A DNA stretch of 64,000 nucleotides from Stenotrophomonas sp. SAM-B (GCF_013387485.1 NZ_JABBXB010000002.1:506405-570404); one strand, 5' to 3'. Counted from the first letter of the stretch, positions 1-9,536 are shown. Program-made: numbers and translations. Notes: generated by a model from the sequence alone, not told the origin.

Positions 1-322
1 GCGCCTGCGCCAGCCCCGGCGCCAGTTCGGCATGCCACGGCAACCAGGTCTGCACCGCCGGCCGGCCCAGGTCGCGGCACAGCGTGGCAAAGGGCGGGCT
101 GGCCAGAAAGTCGGTTTGACCCTGCGGAGTTGCCCACAGATAGAACGGCGCGTACAGATTGACGCTGCCGGGCACACCCGCCTGCCGGCGCGCACTGAGC
201 CAGGCTTTCATGCGCAGTTGCGGGTAACCGTCGAACAGCGGCCCCTTGTCGGCGATGCGATGGTCGATCTGCGCCATGTCATGGGGGTCGTCCAGAACGA
301 CGCTGTATTGCATGGCGATCAT
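1..322 (-). CDS. DUF4865 family protein, partial (3' end beyond window)
   Basis: The reading frame stays open from an ATG at 322 down to the window edge, giving about 107 residues. The start MIAMQYSVVL and the segments IDHRIADKGPLFDGYP and NLYAPFYLW are typical of DUF4865 proteins, whose biochemical role is not established. The ATG overlaps the TGA of the upstream tautomerase gene (ATGA at 319-322), so the two are probably translationally coupled in one operon. An in-frame ATG at 313 is a second possible start. Tautomerase, DUF4865 and a divergent LysR gene occur together in other proteobacteria, so a shared small-molecule detoxification role is inferred, not shown. Confidence 0.75.
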   Translation of the reverse strand, partial: MIAMQYSVVLDDPHDMAQIDHRIADKGPLFDGYPQLRMKAWLSARRQAGVPGSVNLYAPFYLWATPQGQTDFLASPPFATLCRDLGRPAVQTWLPWHAELAPGLAQA

Positions 323-717
323 GGTGCTGTCCCGCTGTCATCGGCCGCCGAAATGCCGCCACCGAACGACCAGTCCTCCCAGCCCGATTCGGCGATCACC
401 ACCATCACATCCTGGGCGGGAATGCCCGGCGCCTGCTCCAGCTCATCAACCAGTCGCCGGAAGAACGCCGCCTTGGTCGCGGCGCTGCGCGGCTTGCCGG
501 TGGTGATATGGAACAGCACGTACTGGTCCGAGCGCGGGCCGCCACGGTAATGGCGGTCGAACACCAGTTCGCCCGGGGCATGCTGGTGTACGGCCACGAA
601 CCGGTCGTGTGGCGGTACCTGGAAGCTTTCGACCAGGGCGCGGTCCAGGGCGTTGGTGAGCGCCCCGAGGTAGGCCGGCGAACGGCCGGCGAGGAGCGAG
701 ATGCGGGTAATGGGCAC
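319..717 (-). CDS. Tautomerase family protein (GTG start, Pro-1)
   Basis: About 132 residues. The tautomerase superfamily uses an N-terminal proline, exposed after Met removal, as catalytic base. Starting at the GTG at 717 gives a protein beginning with Pro-Ile-Thr-Arg, as the mechanism requires, and GGAG lies about 10 bases upstream. The upstream ATG at 798 would bury this proline, so it was not used. Further family-like segments are VQ/FQVPPHDRFVAVHQH, RSDQYVLFHI and RSAATKAAFFRRLVDELE. The gene is first in an operon with the DUF4865 gene and is divergent from the LysR gene at 821, which probably regulates it. The substrate is unknown. Confidence 0.8.
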   Translation of the reverse strand: MPITRISLLAGRSPAYLGALTNALDRALVESFQVPPHDRFVAVHQHAPGELVFDRHYRGGPRSDQYVLFHITTGKPRSAATKAAFFRRLVDELEQAPGIPAQDVMVVIAESGWEDWSFGGGISAADDSGTAP

Positions 718-783
718 GGAGAGCTCCGAAACGGGGCGGGGAGGTGTACTCTCGCCTGCCTGAGGCGTCCTGAAAACCGGATT

Positions 784-807
784 ATTCGGGATCGCCAATC
801 CCGGAAT
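784..807. promoter_or_regulatory. Candidate LysR-type operator
   Basis: An imperfect inverted repeat (ATTCGGGAT, a short spacer, ATCCCGGAAT) lies in the 103-bp divergent gap between the tautomerase operon and the LysR gene. Its position and symmetry fit a LysR-family binding site. That assignment is inference. Confidence 0.4.
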
Positions 808-820
808 ATGGAACAGTCAT

Positions 821-1717
821 ATGCGTCTGACCAATCTCGACATGGATGCGCTGCGCAGTTTCGTGACCGGCCTGGATGCCGGTTCGTACGCGCGCGCCGC
901 CGACCGGCTGGGCCGCTCCACCTCGGCGGTGAGCGCACAGTTGAAGAAGCTTGAAGAGCAGGCCGGGGCGCCGCTGCTGCGTCGCTCCGGCCGCGGGCTG
1001 GGCCTGACCGGGGAGGGCGAGGTGCTGCTGTCCTACGCGCGGCGCATGCTCGGGCTCAACGATGAGGCGGTCGCGGCGCTACACCGCGAGCCACTGCAGG
1101 GCTGGGTGCGGCTGGGCATCCAGGAGGACTTCGGGCAAAGCGTGCTGCCGCAGGTGCTGGGGCAATTCGCACAGGCCCATCCGCAGGTGCGCATCGAGGG
1201 CCGCATCGCACGCAATGCCGAGCTGCTGGACAAGGTGGCCAGCGGCCAGCTCGACCTGGCACTGGCGTGGGACGAGGGCAATGCCGCAGCGGCGCGGATC
1301 GCGACGGTACCGCTGTGCTGGCTGAGCGCGGCCGACGGCGGCCCACACTGGCACCGCAACAGCGACGAGCCGTTGCCGCTGATCGCACTGGAGGCACCGT
1401 GCCTGATGCGCACCTTGGCCTGCGAGGCGCTGGACCGGCGCGGCATCGCCTGGCGGCTGGCCTTCACCAGCCCCAGCCTGGGCGGGTTGTGGGCAGCCAC
1501 CGCCGCCGGGCTCGGCTTCGCGCTGCGCACGCCGATCGGACTGCCGACCACGCTGCGCGCACTACCACCCGCTGCGCATGGCCTGCCGCCGCTGCCGTCG
1601 CTGGGCTTGGCACTGCACCGCGCGCCGCAGCAGAACAGCGCACCGGCCGCGCACCTGGCCGACATCATCGAGCAGGCATTGCACGCGTCGCTGCCTGGCG
1701 GTTGGCTGCTGCGGTGA
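821..1717 (+). CDS. LysR family transcriptional regulator
   Basis: 298 residues, the usual LysR length. The N-terminal winged helix-turn-helix spans about residues 5-62 (LRSFVTGLDAGSYARAADRL, then GRSTSAVSAQLKKLEEQ). The rest is a periplasmic-binding-protein-like effector domain (WVRLGIQEDFGQSVLPQVL). The gene is transcribed away from the tautomerase/DUF4865 pair, the usual LysR arrangement, so that operon is its likely target. The effector is unknown. Confidence 0.9.
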   Translation: MRLTNLDMDALRSFVTGLDAGSYARAADRLGRSTSAVSAQLKKLEEQAGAPLLRRSGRGLGLTGEGEVLLSYARRMLGLNDEAVAALHREPLQGWVRLGIQEDFGQSVLPQVLGQFAQAHPQVRIEGRIARNAELLDKVASGQLDLALAWDEGNAAAARIATVPLCWLSAADGGPHWHRNSDEPLPLIALEAPCLMRTLACEALDRRGIAWRLAFTSPSLGGLWAATAAGLGFALRTPIGLPTTLRALPPAAHGLPPLPSLGLALHRAPQQNSAPAAHLADIIEQALHASLPGGWLLR

Positions 1718-1789
1718 GCAGCTATCTGCTGGATCGGGGCATCAGCCGGACCGCGGCGTCGATCCGTGCCCCCGCCCTGCGGCCGAGCC

Positions 1790-3451
1790 TCAGCGGGCGT
1801 TGTTGGCCACGCCCTGGTCATGCAGGCTGCGCAGCTTCTTCTTGTTGATCTTGCCGACGCTGGTGCGTTCTATCGCCTCCACGAAGCTGACCCGGTCCGG
1901 GATCGCGTAGCGGGAGATATCACCTGAGCGGCTGCGGGCTGCGACCAGCTCGATGATCTCGGCTTCGGTCACCGCGCTGTTGGCATGGGTGACCACCAAC
2001 GGCAGCGGTCGCTCGCCCCATTTCGCATCGCTGACGCCGATCACGGCGACCTCGCTGACCGCCGGATGCATGGCAATGATGTCTTCCAGCGCGAGCGAGG
2101 AAATCCACTCGCCGCCCGTCTTGATCACATCCTTGATGCGGTCGGTGACGCGCAGGTAGCCGCCGGCGTCGATGTTGCCGATGTCTCCGGTATGCAGATA
2201 GCCGCCCGCCCATAGCGCCGCCGACGCATCCGGATCATGCAGGTAGCCTTCGGTGAGCCAGGGCGCGCGCACCACCACCTCGCCGGTGGCGACGCCATCG
2301 TGGGCCACATCGTTCATGGCTTCGTCCACGATCCGCAGGTCCACCAGTGGCACCGGGATGCCGGCCTTGGTCCGCAGCGACAGCGCCTCATCCGAACCCG
2401 CCACGGCTTCGGCATCGATCTGGGCGAGGGTGAGCAGCGGGCAGGTCTCGGACATGCCGTAGCCGCCGAAAATGTCGATGCCGCAGGCCAGTGCGCGTTG
2501 CGCCAGTGCGCGGGGCAAGGCAGCGCCGCCGATGACCACTTTCCAGCCGCGCAGATCGGTCTGGGCAGCGGCGGGATGGTCGAGCAGCATATGCAGGATG
2601 GTCGGCACGCAGTGCGAGAAAGTCACCTTCTCGCGCGCGATCAGCTCCAGCAGGCGGCCCGGCAGATAGCGGCCGGGATAGACCTGTTTGAGGCCCATCA
2701 GGGTGGCCACGTAGGGCAGGCCCCAGGCATGGACGTGGAACATCGGGGTGATCGGCATGTAGACATCGTCGCGGTGCAGGCGCCCCTGGCTGGCTGCACT
2801 GCCCAGGGCCGCCATCCCCGCCAGTGAGTGCAGCACCAGTTGCCGATGACTGAAGTAGACCCCTTTGGGCAGGCCGGTGGTGCCGGTCGTGTAGAACGTG
2901 GTGGCGCGGGTGTTCTCGTCGAAGTCCGGGAAGTGGGTGATGGGCGTGGCCTCACGCAGGCCGGCTTCGTACTCGGCTGCGAAACCGGTCGGCAGCGGGC
3001 CATCGGCATCATCCAGCAGGATCCGGGTGCGCAGATCCGGCAGCTGTTCATCGATGCCTTCGAGCACCGTCAGAAACTCGCGATTGGCCAGCAGCACCCG
3101 CGCACCACTGTGATTGAGCGTGTAGGCGATCTGCTCGGGAGCAAGGCGGACGTTCACCATCATCAGCACCGCACCGATCATCGGCACCGCGAAGTAACTC
3201 TCCAGGTAGCGGTTGCTGTCCCAGTCCATCACCGCCACGGTATCGCCGTGCTTTACCCCGAGCGACGTCAGCAGGCCGGCCAACTGGCCGATGCGCGCCT
3301 GCAAGGTGCGGTAGTCGAAGCGGACCGCTTCGCCGCACACGATCTCCTGCTCGGGACGCACCGCCAGGGGTGTATGCAACAGCTGCTTGATCAGCAGCGG
3401 ATACGCATGGGGCCCGGGTAGGGACGAGGACGCGGCGGTGGAGAGCGACAT
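1790..3451 (-). CDS. AMP-binding acyl-CoA ligase (fatty-acyl-CoA synthetase, AlkK-like)
   Basis: 553 residues of the ANL superfamily, which adenylates a carboxylate and transfers the acyl group to CoA in the cytoplasm. The P-loop-like motif TTGTTGLPKG is near residue 190, GYGMSETCP near 330, the TGD motif YLHTGDIG near 420, and the C-terminal lysine segment RTSVGKINKKKLR is present. It is closest in style to medium-chain AlkK-type ligases. It lies 24 bp downstream of the 3HB-oligomer hydrolase on the same strand, so it may activate released 3-hydroxybutyrate or related short hydroxy acids. That substrate is inferred from context; a medium-chain fatty acid is the alternative. Confidence 0.85.
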   Translation of the reverse strand: MSLSTAASSSLPGPHAYPLLIKQLLHTPLAVRPEQEIVCGEAVRFDYRTLQARIGQLAGLLTSLGVKHGDTVAVMDWDSNRYLESYFAVPMIGAVLMMVNVRLAPEQIAYTLNHSGARVLLANREFLTVLEGIDEQLPDLRTRILLDDADGPLPTGFAAEYEAGLREATPITHFPDFDENTRATTFYTTGTTGLPKGVYFSHRQLVLHSLAGMAALGSAASQGRLHRDDVYMPITPMFHVHAWGLPYVATLMGLKQVYPGRYLPGRLLELIAREKVTFSHCVPTILHMLLDHPAAAQTDLRGWKVVIGGAALPRALAQRALACGIDIFGGYGMSETCPLLTLAQIDAEAVAGSDEALSLRTKAGIPVPLVDLRIVDEAMNDVAHDGVATGEVVVRAPWLTEGYLHDPDASAALWAGGYLHTGDIGNIDAGGYLRVTDRIKDVIKTGGEWISSLALEDIIAMHPAVSEVAVIGVSDAKWGERPLPLVVTHANSAVTEAEIIELVAARSRSGDISRYAIPDRVSFVEAIERTSVGKINKKKLRSLHDQGVANNAR

Positions 3452-3475
3452 GGGGTTTTCCTGGGAAACAGCGCG

Positions 3476-5329
3476 TCAGCGGCCGGGACTGGCCTGGGGC
3501 GCGGGAATGGACAGGGTGTCGCGCAGCAGCGGGGCGTCCGCGCGGGGTGTCGGGTGGATGAGCGCATCCCGTGGCAGAGCGCGGGCGGGATCCTCAAGGT
3601 GATCCCACACCTGGTCCAGGGCGGCGAACATGTAGGGCAGCAACGGCACGTAACGCTTCCGGTAGTCCGGGAAGCCCAGCAGCGAGTCGAAGTGCTGGGC
3701 GTTGTCCACCCGCCAGTACGCAATCTGCGCTCCGGCACTGCGTGCGAGCGCCACGTAACGATCACTGGTCATCCCGATCGGCACCAGGCCGTCGTCGATG
3801 CCATGGATGACCACGATCGGCAGGCCGCGGCGCGGGGCCTTGACCGCCGCCTCGGCGATGCCGGCGCGTACCCGCCGCGCCTCGGCGCTGTCGGCACTGC
3901 CAAGCGCGCGCAGGCAAGTCAGGCCGTGCAGCGGATCCTCTGCCGACTGAGCCGCGTCGTCGTCCACCAGCACCACGCCGCTGCCCGGCGGGATGCCACT
4001 GCCTTCGCTCCACCAGGTGGAACGACCCTCTGCAGCCGCCAGACCGGGGCTACCGTCAGCAGCGGCGGCCGAAAAACTGTACGCACAGGGATGTTCGCCC
4101 GGGCCGTAGCGTCCATAGGCCGATGCGTAGGTCACCGCGATCGCGCGCCACAGATCGAACCCGGTCGGAAACGCGCCGGCGCGGAGGGCGCCGTCGCTCA
4201 GCCCTGCGTCGGCAAGCTGCTGGCGTGCAGACTGTGCCTGTGCCGCGGTGTCATCACCCTGGACCCATCCGCCGGACTTCAGCAGGGCGCAGCGCTGCGC
4301 GCCTGCCGGTGCTGCCTGTGACTGCAGGGGTGGCTGTGGCAGATCATCGAGTGCCAGCAGCGCACAGGGCATCAGCAGCGCCGACCGGGTAACGAAATCG
4401 TACAGCGGTGGCGCGCCCGCGACCGACACGTTGGGCTCGCCCGCCACCATCGCATCGAACCCGGCGCCCTCGATCTCCGCCGCACGCAGCACGGCACCAC
4501 CGCCATTGGATACGCCCACCCCCAGCGTGCGCGTCGTCGCCGTGGTAAAGGGAGCGGAGCGGGGGTAGGCGCGGTCCAGCGCCTGCAGCCCGAACTGCAG
4601 TGCCTGCAGCAGATGCCGGCCCCAGTCCGCCTCGGGGTTGTCACCCGAATGCGCGTGCTTGAACGCGACACCGTGCGCGGCCGCCGTGGCCGAGGGAACG
4701 AAGGCCAATGGGCCCTCGCCAGCAGGCGTGCCGTCGGCCTGGACGCCGATGCGGGCGTCGAGGTCGTAGTAGTCGCTGCCGGCGCCCTTGTCGGTGTAGG
4801 CGACGGCGCACCCATGGGCCAGGCCCCAGCTGCCGGCAACCGCAATCGCGCCGTAGATGCCACGCGAGCCGGAGGAGGCGGCGACGACCAGGCAGCGTCT
4901 GGAGACATCGAAGGTGTCGGGTACCTGCACCAGCACGCGATGGGGATGGCGGGCGCCAGGGACGCGCGCGTAGGCCGAGAACTCGCGCCCCGGGGCCGGC
5001 TGCAGGCTGCCGTAGACAACGCCGAAGCCACCGCCCGGGGTCAGGTCGGCGATGCCACGCCAACTGCTCCAGATCGCGCGGCGCCGTGCTTCCCCGGCCG
5101 TCGGTCGCGCCGGGCTGGCGAATGCCGGTGCGGTGGCCACGCGCAGTGCATCGATTCCCAAGCCTGCCGTCAGCAGGTCATCGTTGCCGCGATGCATGGT
5201 TTCCCGCCACTGTTCGAACACCGGCGCAGCACCATCCGCACGGGGTTGGGCGGCATGGGCAACGGCGAGGCACCCCGACAACAGCGGCAGCGCGGCGTAC
5301 AGCAGTACAACGGGGCGACGGATGTTCAT
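3476..5329 (-). CDS. 3-hydroxybutyrate-oligomer hydrolase family protein
   Basis: 617 residues. Members of this family hydrolyse 3HB dimers and oligomers made by PHB depolymerases. The N-terminus is a signal sequence with an LSGC lipobox at 17-20, so it may be a lipoprotein; cleavage after AHA is the alternative. The lipase-type motif GVSNGG places the nucleophile at about Ser274. The stretch FGVVYGSLQPAPGREFSAYARVP is cut short in homologous style but recognisable in its first part (GGGFGVVYG), as are AYTDKGAGSDYYDL and VIHGIDDGLVP. It heads an operon with the acyl-CoA ligase and is divergent from the response regulator at 5418. Export suggests oligomers are cleaved in the periplasm or at the cell surface. 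Confidence 0.85.
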   Translation of the reverse strand: MNIRRPVVLLYAALPLLSGCLAVAHAAQPRADGAAPVFEQWRETMHRGNDDLLTAGLGIDALRVATAPAFASPARPTAGEARRRAIWSSWRGIADLTPGGGFGVVYGSLQPAPGREFSAYARVPGARHPHRVLVQVPDTFDVSRRCLVVAASSGSRGIYGAIAVAGSWGLAHGCAVAYTDKGAGSDYYDLDARIGVQADGTPAGEGPLAFVPSATAAAHGVAFKHAHSGDNPEADWGRHLLQALQFGLQALDRAYPRSAPFTTATTRTLGVGVSNGGGAVLRAAEIEGAGFDAMVAGEPNVSVAGAPPLYDFVTRSALLMPCALLALDDLPQPPLQSQAAPAGAQRCALLKSGGWVQGDDTAAQAQSARQQLADAGLSDGALRAGAFPTGFDLWRAIAVTYASAYGRYGPGEHPCAYSFSAAAADGSPGLAAAEGRSTWWSEGSGIPPGSGVVLVDDDAAQSAEDPLHGLTCLRALGSADSAEARRVRAGIAEAAVKAPRRGLPIVVIHGIDDGLVPIGMTSDRYVALARSAGAQIAYWRVDNAQHFDSLLGFPDYRKRYVPLLPYMFAALDQVWDHLEDPARALPRDALIHPTPRADAPLLRDTLSIPAPQASPGR

Positions 5330-5365
5330 GGCGCCACACTAGCAAGCCGGTCGGGACGCGCCAGC

Positions 5366-5377
5366 GTACCTAGGTAC
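5366..5377. promoter_or_regulatory. Palindromic candidate operator with CCTAGG core
   Basis: GTACCTAGGTAC is a perfect 12-bp palindrome in the 88-bp gap between the divergent 3HB-oligomer-hydrolase operon and the response regulator. The ACCTAGGT core recurs at 13192-13205, in the other divergent promoter of the same locus. The LuxR-type regulator encoded next door is the obvious candidate ligand, by inference. Confidence 0.5.
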
Positions 5378-5417
5378 CCGTGCCCGATCGCGGACGATTT
5401 GCTAACCTCGGCTGGAC

Positions 5418-6092
5418 ATGCCGACCCTGCTCATCGCCGATGACCACCCCTTGTTCCGCGCTGCGCTGCATCGCGCGGCCGAGGAGGCGGTGGTCGATCT
5501 GCAGATCAGCGAGGCCGATTCATTGCACAGCGTGCTGGAAGCGATCGAGCACCGGCAGATCGACCTGATGCTGCTGGACCTGCATATGCCGGGCAACCAC
5601 GGGCTTGCCGGGCTGGCGACCATACGCGCATTGCAGCCTGGGTTGGCGATCATCATCGTGTCGGCCAATGAAGAGCCACACGTCATCCGCCGCGCGATCG
5701 ACCTGGGTGCGGCAGGCTACCTGCCCAAGAGTTCGGGGCTGACCGATCTGCAGTCTGCGCTGCAGTCCGTGCTGGAAGGTGAGCGCTGGATCCCGGCGAT
5801 GCTGCGCGAGCCGGTGGCGCGGGTGGCGCCCTTCAGCAAGGACGCCGATCTTGCCGCGCGCCTGGCCAGCCTGTCTCCGCATCAATACAAGGTGCTCAGC
5901 CTGGTGGCCGAAGGACTGCTCAACAAGCAGATCGCCGACCGGCTGGGCGTGCAGCTGCGCACCGTCAAGGCGCATATGACCCGCATCATGGGCCGCCTGG
6001 GGGTGCGCAATCGTGCGCAGGCCATCCGCGTGCTGCACGAAATGGGGTTGACCGATCCATCCCGACAGCTCGAAGCGGCACAGGACGCCTGA
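5418..6092 (+). CDS. LuxR/NarL-type response regulator (CrbR-like)
   Basis: 224 residues. The receiver domain covers about 1-120 with acidic pair Asp8-Asp9, phospho-acceptor Asp54 (LMLLDLHMPG) and the conserved Lys in YLPKSSG. The C-terminal LuxR helix-turn-helix is at about 150-210 (LSPHQYKVLSLVAEGLLNKQ, then RTVKAHMTRIMGRLGV). The architecture resembles CrbR/ErdR regulators, which work with symporter-linked kinases to control acetate and short-chain acyl metabolism in other gammaproteobacteria. The matching kinase is encoded convergently 42 bp downstream. It probably controls the surrounding hydroxybutyrate locus through the CCTAGG palindromes; this is inferred. Confidence 0.88.
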   Translation: MPTLLIADDHPLFRAALHRAAEEAVVDLQISEADSLHSVLEAIEHRQIDLMLLDLHMPGNHGLAGLATIRALQPGLAIIIVSANEEPHVIRRAIDLGAAGYLPKSSGLTDLQSALQSVLEGERWIPAMLREPVARVAPFSKDADLAARLASLSPHQYKVLSLVAEGLLNKQIADRLGVQLRTVKAHMTRIMGRLGVRNRAQAIRVLHEMGLTDPSRQLEAAQDA

Positions 6093-6134
6093 TCCGCGGC
6101 ACGGACATCGCTTGGCCAGCGAATTGCCGGGGCC

Positions 6135-9100
6135 TCAGGGCGTTGCCGTGCCCGGCTTGGCCAACAGGTGATTGATGGCCCAGCGCAGTGCCAAAGGCTT
6201 GAACGGTTTGTTCAGCAGCGACAGACCCACCTCGCGCACCGCGTCGCGAGTGTCACCGCCGGTATCGGCGCTGAGAATCACGGTCGGCCGCGGGCCATGG
6301 ACGGCAACCAGCCGTTTCCAGAGCGCGACGCCGGTATCGCCATCGTCGAGGTGGTAGTCGAACAACCACAATGCGGCCTTGTGCGCCGACACCTCCAGCG
6401 CGCTCGGGTCGCACACTGCAATGACGTCGCAACCCCAGGAGAGCAGCATCTGCCGCATGGCCTCCAGCGCGTCCGGATCATTATCGACCACCAGCACCCG
6501 GAGGCCGTTGATGGCGCTGCTGCCGCTGGCGGGCTCCGTTCGTGGTGCCGCGGGCGGCACTGCCCGCGCCACGGTGATGGAGAAAGCGGAGCCGCGCTCG
6601 ATCACGCTGTGCAGGTGCAGCGGCGCATGCAGCAGGGCGGCGATCCGGTGCGCAATGGTGAGGCCAAGACCCAGGCCCTGGCCGATGCTGCGATCGCCGC
6701 GATGGAACTCCTCGAATACCACCGCCTGCTGCGTCGGCGCGATGCCGGGCCCATTGTCATGCACCCCGATCAACAGCCCGTGGCCCTGGCGACGCACCCC
6801 CAGCAGGACGCCACCGACGCGGGTGTAGCGGATGGCATTGGCCAGGAAGTTCTGCAAGACGCGGCGCAGCAGCAAGGGGTCGCTGTGCCCCCAGGCGCGG
6901 GTGCGCACATAACGGAACTGCAGGCCCTGCGCGGCGGCCAGCACGGCGAACTCCTGCGCCAGCGGATCCAGCACGGTGGACAGCGCGAACGGGCGCGGAT
7001 CGGCGACCAGCCCGCCAGCTTCCAAACGTGAAATATCCAGCAGGCCCGACAGCAGGTCGTCGGTGGAGTCCAGGGCGCCCCGGATTTGGCGCAGGAAGCT
7101 GTCCAGGAACTCGGAGTCGATGTGCTGCGACATCGCATCGGTCAGCAACTGCGCCGCGTGCAGGGGCTGGATCAGATCGTGGCCGACCGCCGTCAGGAAG
7201 CGGGTCTTGGCCACGTTCGCGCGCTCGGCCTCGTGCACGGCCAGCTCCAGCCTGGCCGTGCGGTCCTGCACGCGGCGCTCCAGGGTTTCGTTGCTGCGTT
7301 TGAGTGCGTCCTCGGCCCGGCGGAAGGCAGTGACGTCGGTGAATGTAGCCACGTAACCGCCCCCCGGCATCGGGTTGCCGCGGATCTCGACGATCGTGTC
7401 ATCCGGGAAGATCCGTTCGGACAGATGCGGCGTGCCGCGCCGCATGTGCACCACGCGGCGCTGCAGTGCCTTGTCGGGCGTGTCGCCGGGGGTGTCGCCG
7501 ATTTTCAGTTGGCCCAACGCCCACGCCGTGAGGTTGACCACCGGCTGCCCCACCTGCAGCAGCTCCGGGGGGAACTTGAACAGTGCGGCATAGCGGCTGT
7601 TCCAGGCCACCAGCTGCAGCTGCGCGTCGACCACGCTGATGCCCTGGCTCATGTTCTCCAGCGCTGCTTCCAGCAGGCGCTGGTTGAAGCGCAGCACCTG
7701 GGTGGCTTCGCCGACCGCGCGGGTCACCGCGTCCAGGGGCGCGGCGCCGCCATCGCGTGCGGCTTCCACCAGCAGCCGCGCCATGCCCGCACCCACCACG
7801 GCGGTCAGTTCGCGTTCGATGGCGGTGACCCGGTCGTCATCCAGCATCTGCCCGGCGTGTCCGTCCATCAGTTGCCGTGCCCGCTCCTGGCCGAGGAAGC
7901 GACCGGCCGTCTTGCGCAACGATGCCGCTGCCACCGCGTCGCGCTGTCGCGGCAGCGAGGGACGTACCGCACGCGACACCAGCACGACGGTCACCAGGTT
8001 GACCGCCAGGCTTGCGCCCATGCTGATGGCGATATGGCCCGGTTGCGGACGCAACGAGAACATCGCCAGCCACTGCAGCCCGCCCGGGTTGGCCGACAGC
8101 GGTGGGGTCGGGACCACCATCGGCAGCAGCACCAGCCACAGCCAGACCAGCAATCCCAGCACGATGCCGGCGATGATCGCCGGGGAGGGCGTGCGCGGGC
8201 GGTACACCGCCAGCAGCACCGCCGGTGCCAACTGCGAGAGCGCGGTGAACGACATCAGGCCGAAATCGCTGAGCGCCTCGGTGCCGCTCATCGCGCGGCT
8301 GTACAGCCACGCCATCAGGAAGACGGCGAGGATGCCGGCGCGGCGGAAGGCCAGCACGCGGGGACGCAGGTCGGCACCGGCGTTCACGCCATGGACGCCT
8401 CCCAGCAGCCGTGATCCCACGCCATGGTTGCCGAGCATGATCGACAGGGTCAGCCCGGACAGGATCATCATGCCGGTGGCGGCGCTCAGACTGCCCAGGT
8501 AGGCCAACAAGGCCAGCAGGTGGTGCCCGCGCGCCTGCGGCAGCGCCAGCACGTACAGATCGGGCGACACCGAGGGCGGCAGCTGCGCGGCACCGGCCAG
8601 CGCCATCGGCACCGACGGCAGTCCGATCAGCAGCAGATACACTGGGAACAGCCAGCGCGCCGTCTTCAGGTCCGACGCCTGGCGCAGCTCGACCACACCC
8701 ACATGGAACTGATGGGGCAGGGTGAACGCCGCCATCGCACCGAGTGCCACCATGGTCAGGTAGTCCGGCACGACCGCTGGCGGCGGCAGCTCAGCCATCT
8801 TCTCAAGCAGGGGCGTGCCCGCCTGGTGCACCGACAGCCCGGCATACAGGCCGATGGCCAGCAGCGCCGCCAGTTTCAACAGCGATTCCAGGCCCAGCGC
8901 GACCACGATGCCGCGGTTGTGCTCGGTGGCCGACGCCTTGCGCGCACCGAACAGGGTGGTGAACGCCGCCATCGTCAGCGCGAACCAGAACGACATGTCC
9001 AGCTGCCACCCGACGGGCGCGAATTGATCGCCGAGCAAAGTGCCAAGCCCTTGGCTGACCGCTTTGAGCTGCAACGCGATGTAGGGAATGATGCCGAACA

Positions 9101-9467
9101 ACGCGACCAGGGTGATGGTGGCGCCCAGCCCCTGATCGGCACGCAGCCGCGCGACCACCAGATCGGCGATGGTCGCGCTGTTGTGCTGCTTGGCCAGCCG
9201 CCCCAGCCGCGCCAGGAACGGCAGGCCGAAGGCGAAGATCAGTGCCATGCCGATCAGCGTCGGTGGGATCGGGAAGCCCCATTGCACGCCCTGCGAGGCT
9301 GCCCCGTAATACGTCCATGCGGTGCAGTGCACGCCCAGCGACAGCGCGTAGATGGCGGGCCATGCCTTCGTGAGGCGGTGCCCCTGACGTTCGCCCCACA
9401 GCGCGACGCCGAACAACAGGACGGTCCACGCGATGCAGGCGAACAGGACGATGGAGGGCGTCAACAT
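6135..9467 (-). CDS. Sodium:solute symporter-linked hybrid histidine kinase (CrbS-like)
   Basis: 1110 residues. The first ~490 residues form a multi-helix sodium:solute symporter-like domain, followed by a PAS segment around 600-720 and a coiled linker. A HisKA domain has its phospho-acceptor at about His763 (AVGHDLIQP). The HATPase domain contains NFLANAIRY and DNGPGI. A C-terminal receiver carries Asp1037 (LFDYHLDD). The start at 9467 was chosen for the GGAG five bases upstream; the frame continues to 9515. CrbS-type kinases couple substrate sensing or uptake to acyl-CoA synthetase expression. It is downstream of MaoC in the same direction, after a 70-bp gap. Confidence 0.88.
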   Translation of the reverse strand: MLTPSIVLFACIAWTVLLFGVALWGERQGHRLTKAWPAIYALSLGVHCTAWTYYGAASQGVQWGFPIPPTLIGMALIFAFGLPFLARLGRLAKQHNSATIADLVVARLRADQGLGATITLVALFGIIPYIALQLKAVSQGLGTLLGDQFAPVGWQLDMSFWFALTMAAFTTLFGARKASATEHNRGIVVALGLESLLKLAALLAIGLYAGLSVHQAGTPLLEKMAELPPPAVVPDYLTMVALGAMAAFTLPHQFHVGVVELRQASDLKTARWLFPVYLLLIGLPSVPMALAGAAQLPPSVSPDLYVLALPQARGHHLLALLAYLGSLSAATGMMILSGLTLSIMLGNHGVGSRLLGGVHGVNAGADLRPRVLAFRRAGILAVFLMAWLYSRAMSGTEALSDFGLMSFTALSQLAPAVLLAVYRPRTPSPAIIAGIVLGLLVWLWLVLLPMVVPTPPLSANPGGLQWLAMFSLRPQPGHIAISMGASLAVNLVTVVLVSRAVRPSLPRQRDAVAAASLRKTAGRFLGQERARQLMDGHAGQMLDDDRVTAIERELTAVVGAGMARLLVEAARDGGAAPLDAVTRAVGEATQVLRFNQRLLEAALENMSQGISVVDAQLQLVAWNSRYAALFKFPPELLQVGQPVVNLTAWALGQLKIGDTPGDTPDKALQRRVVHMRRGTPHLSERIFPDDTIVEIRGNPMPGGGYVATFTDVTAFRRAEDALKRSNETLERRVQDRTARLELAVHEAERANVAKTRFLTAVGHDLIQPLHAAQLLTDAMSQHIDSEFLDSFLRQIRGALDSTDDLLSGLLDISRLEAGGLVADPRPFALSTVLDPLAQEFAVLAAAQGLQFRYVRTRAWGHSDPLLLRRVLQNFLANAIRYTRVGGVLLGVRRQGHGLLIGVHDNGPGIAPTQQAVVFEEFHRGDRSIGQGLGLGLTIAHRIAALLHAPLHLHSVIERGSAFSITVARAVPPAAPRTEPASGSSAINGLRVLVVDNDPDALEAMRQMLLSWGCDVIAVCDPSALEVSAHKAALWLFDYHLDDGDTGVALWKRLVAVHGPRPTVILSADTGGDTRDAVREVGLSLLNKPFKPLALRWAINHLLAKPGTATP

Positions 9468-9536
9468 CGCTCCAGTGTAGAGAGAACCGCAGCCGGCGTG
9501 CAGCACGCCAGCCACGCGCTGTGGGGCGGAGCGGGA

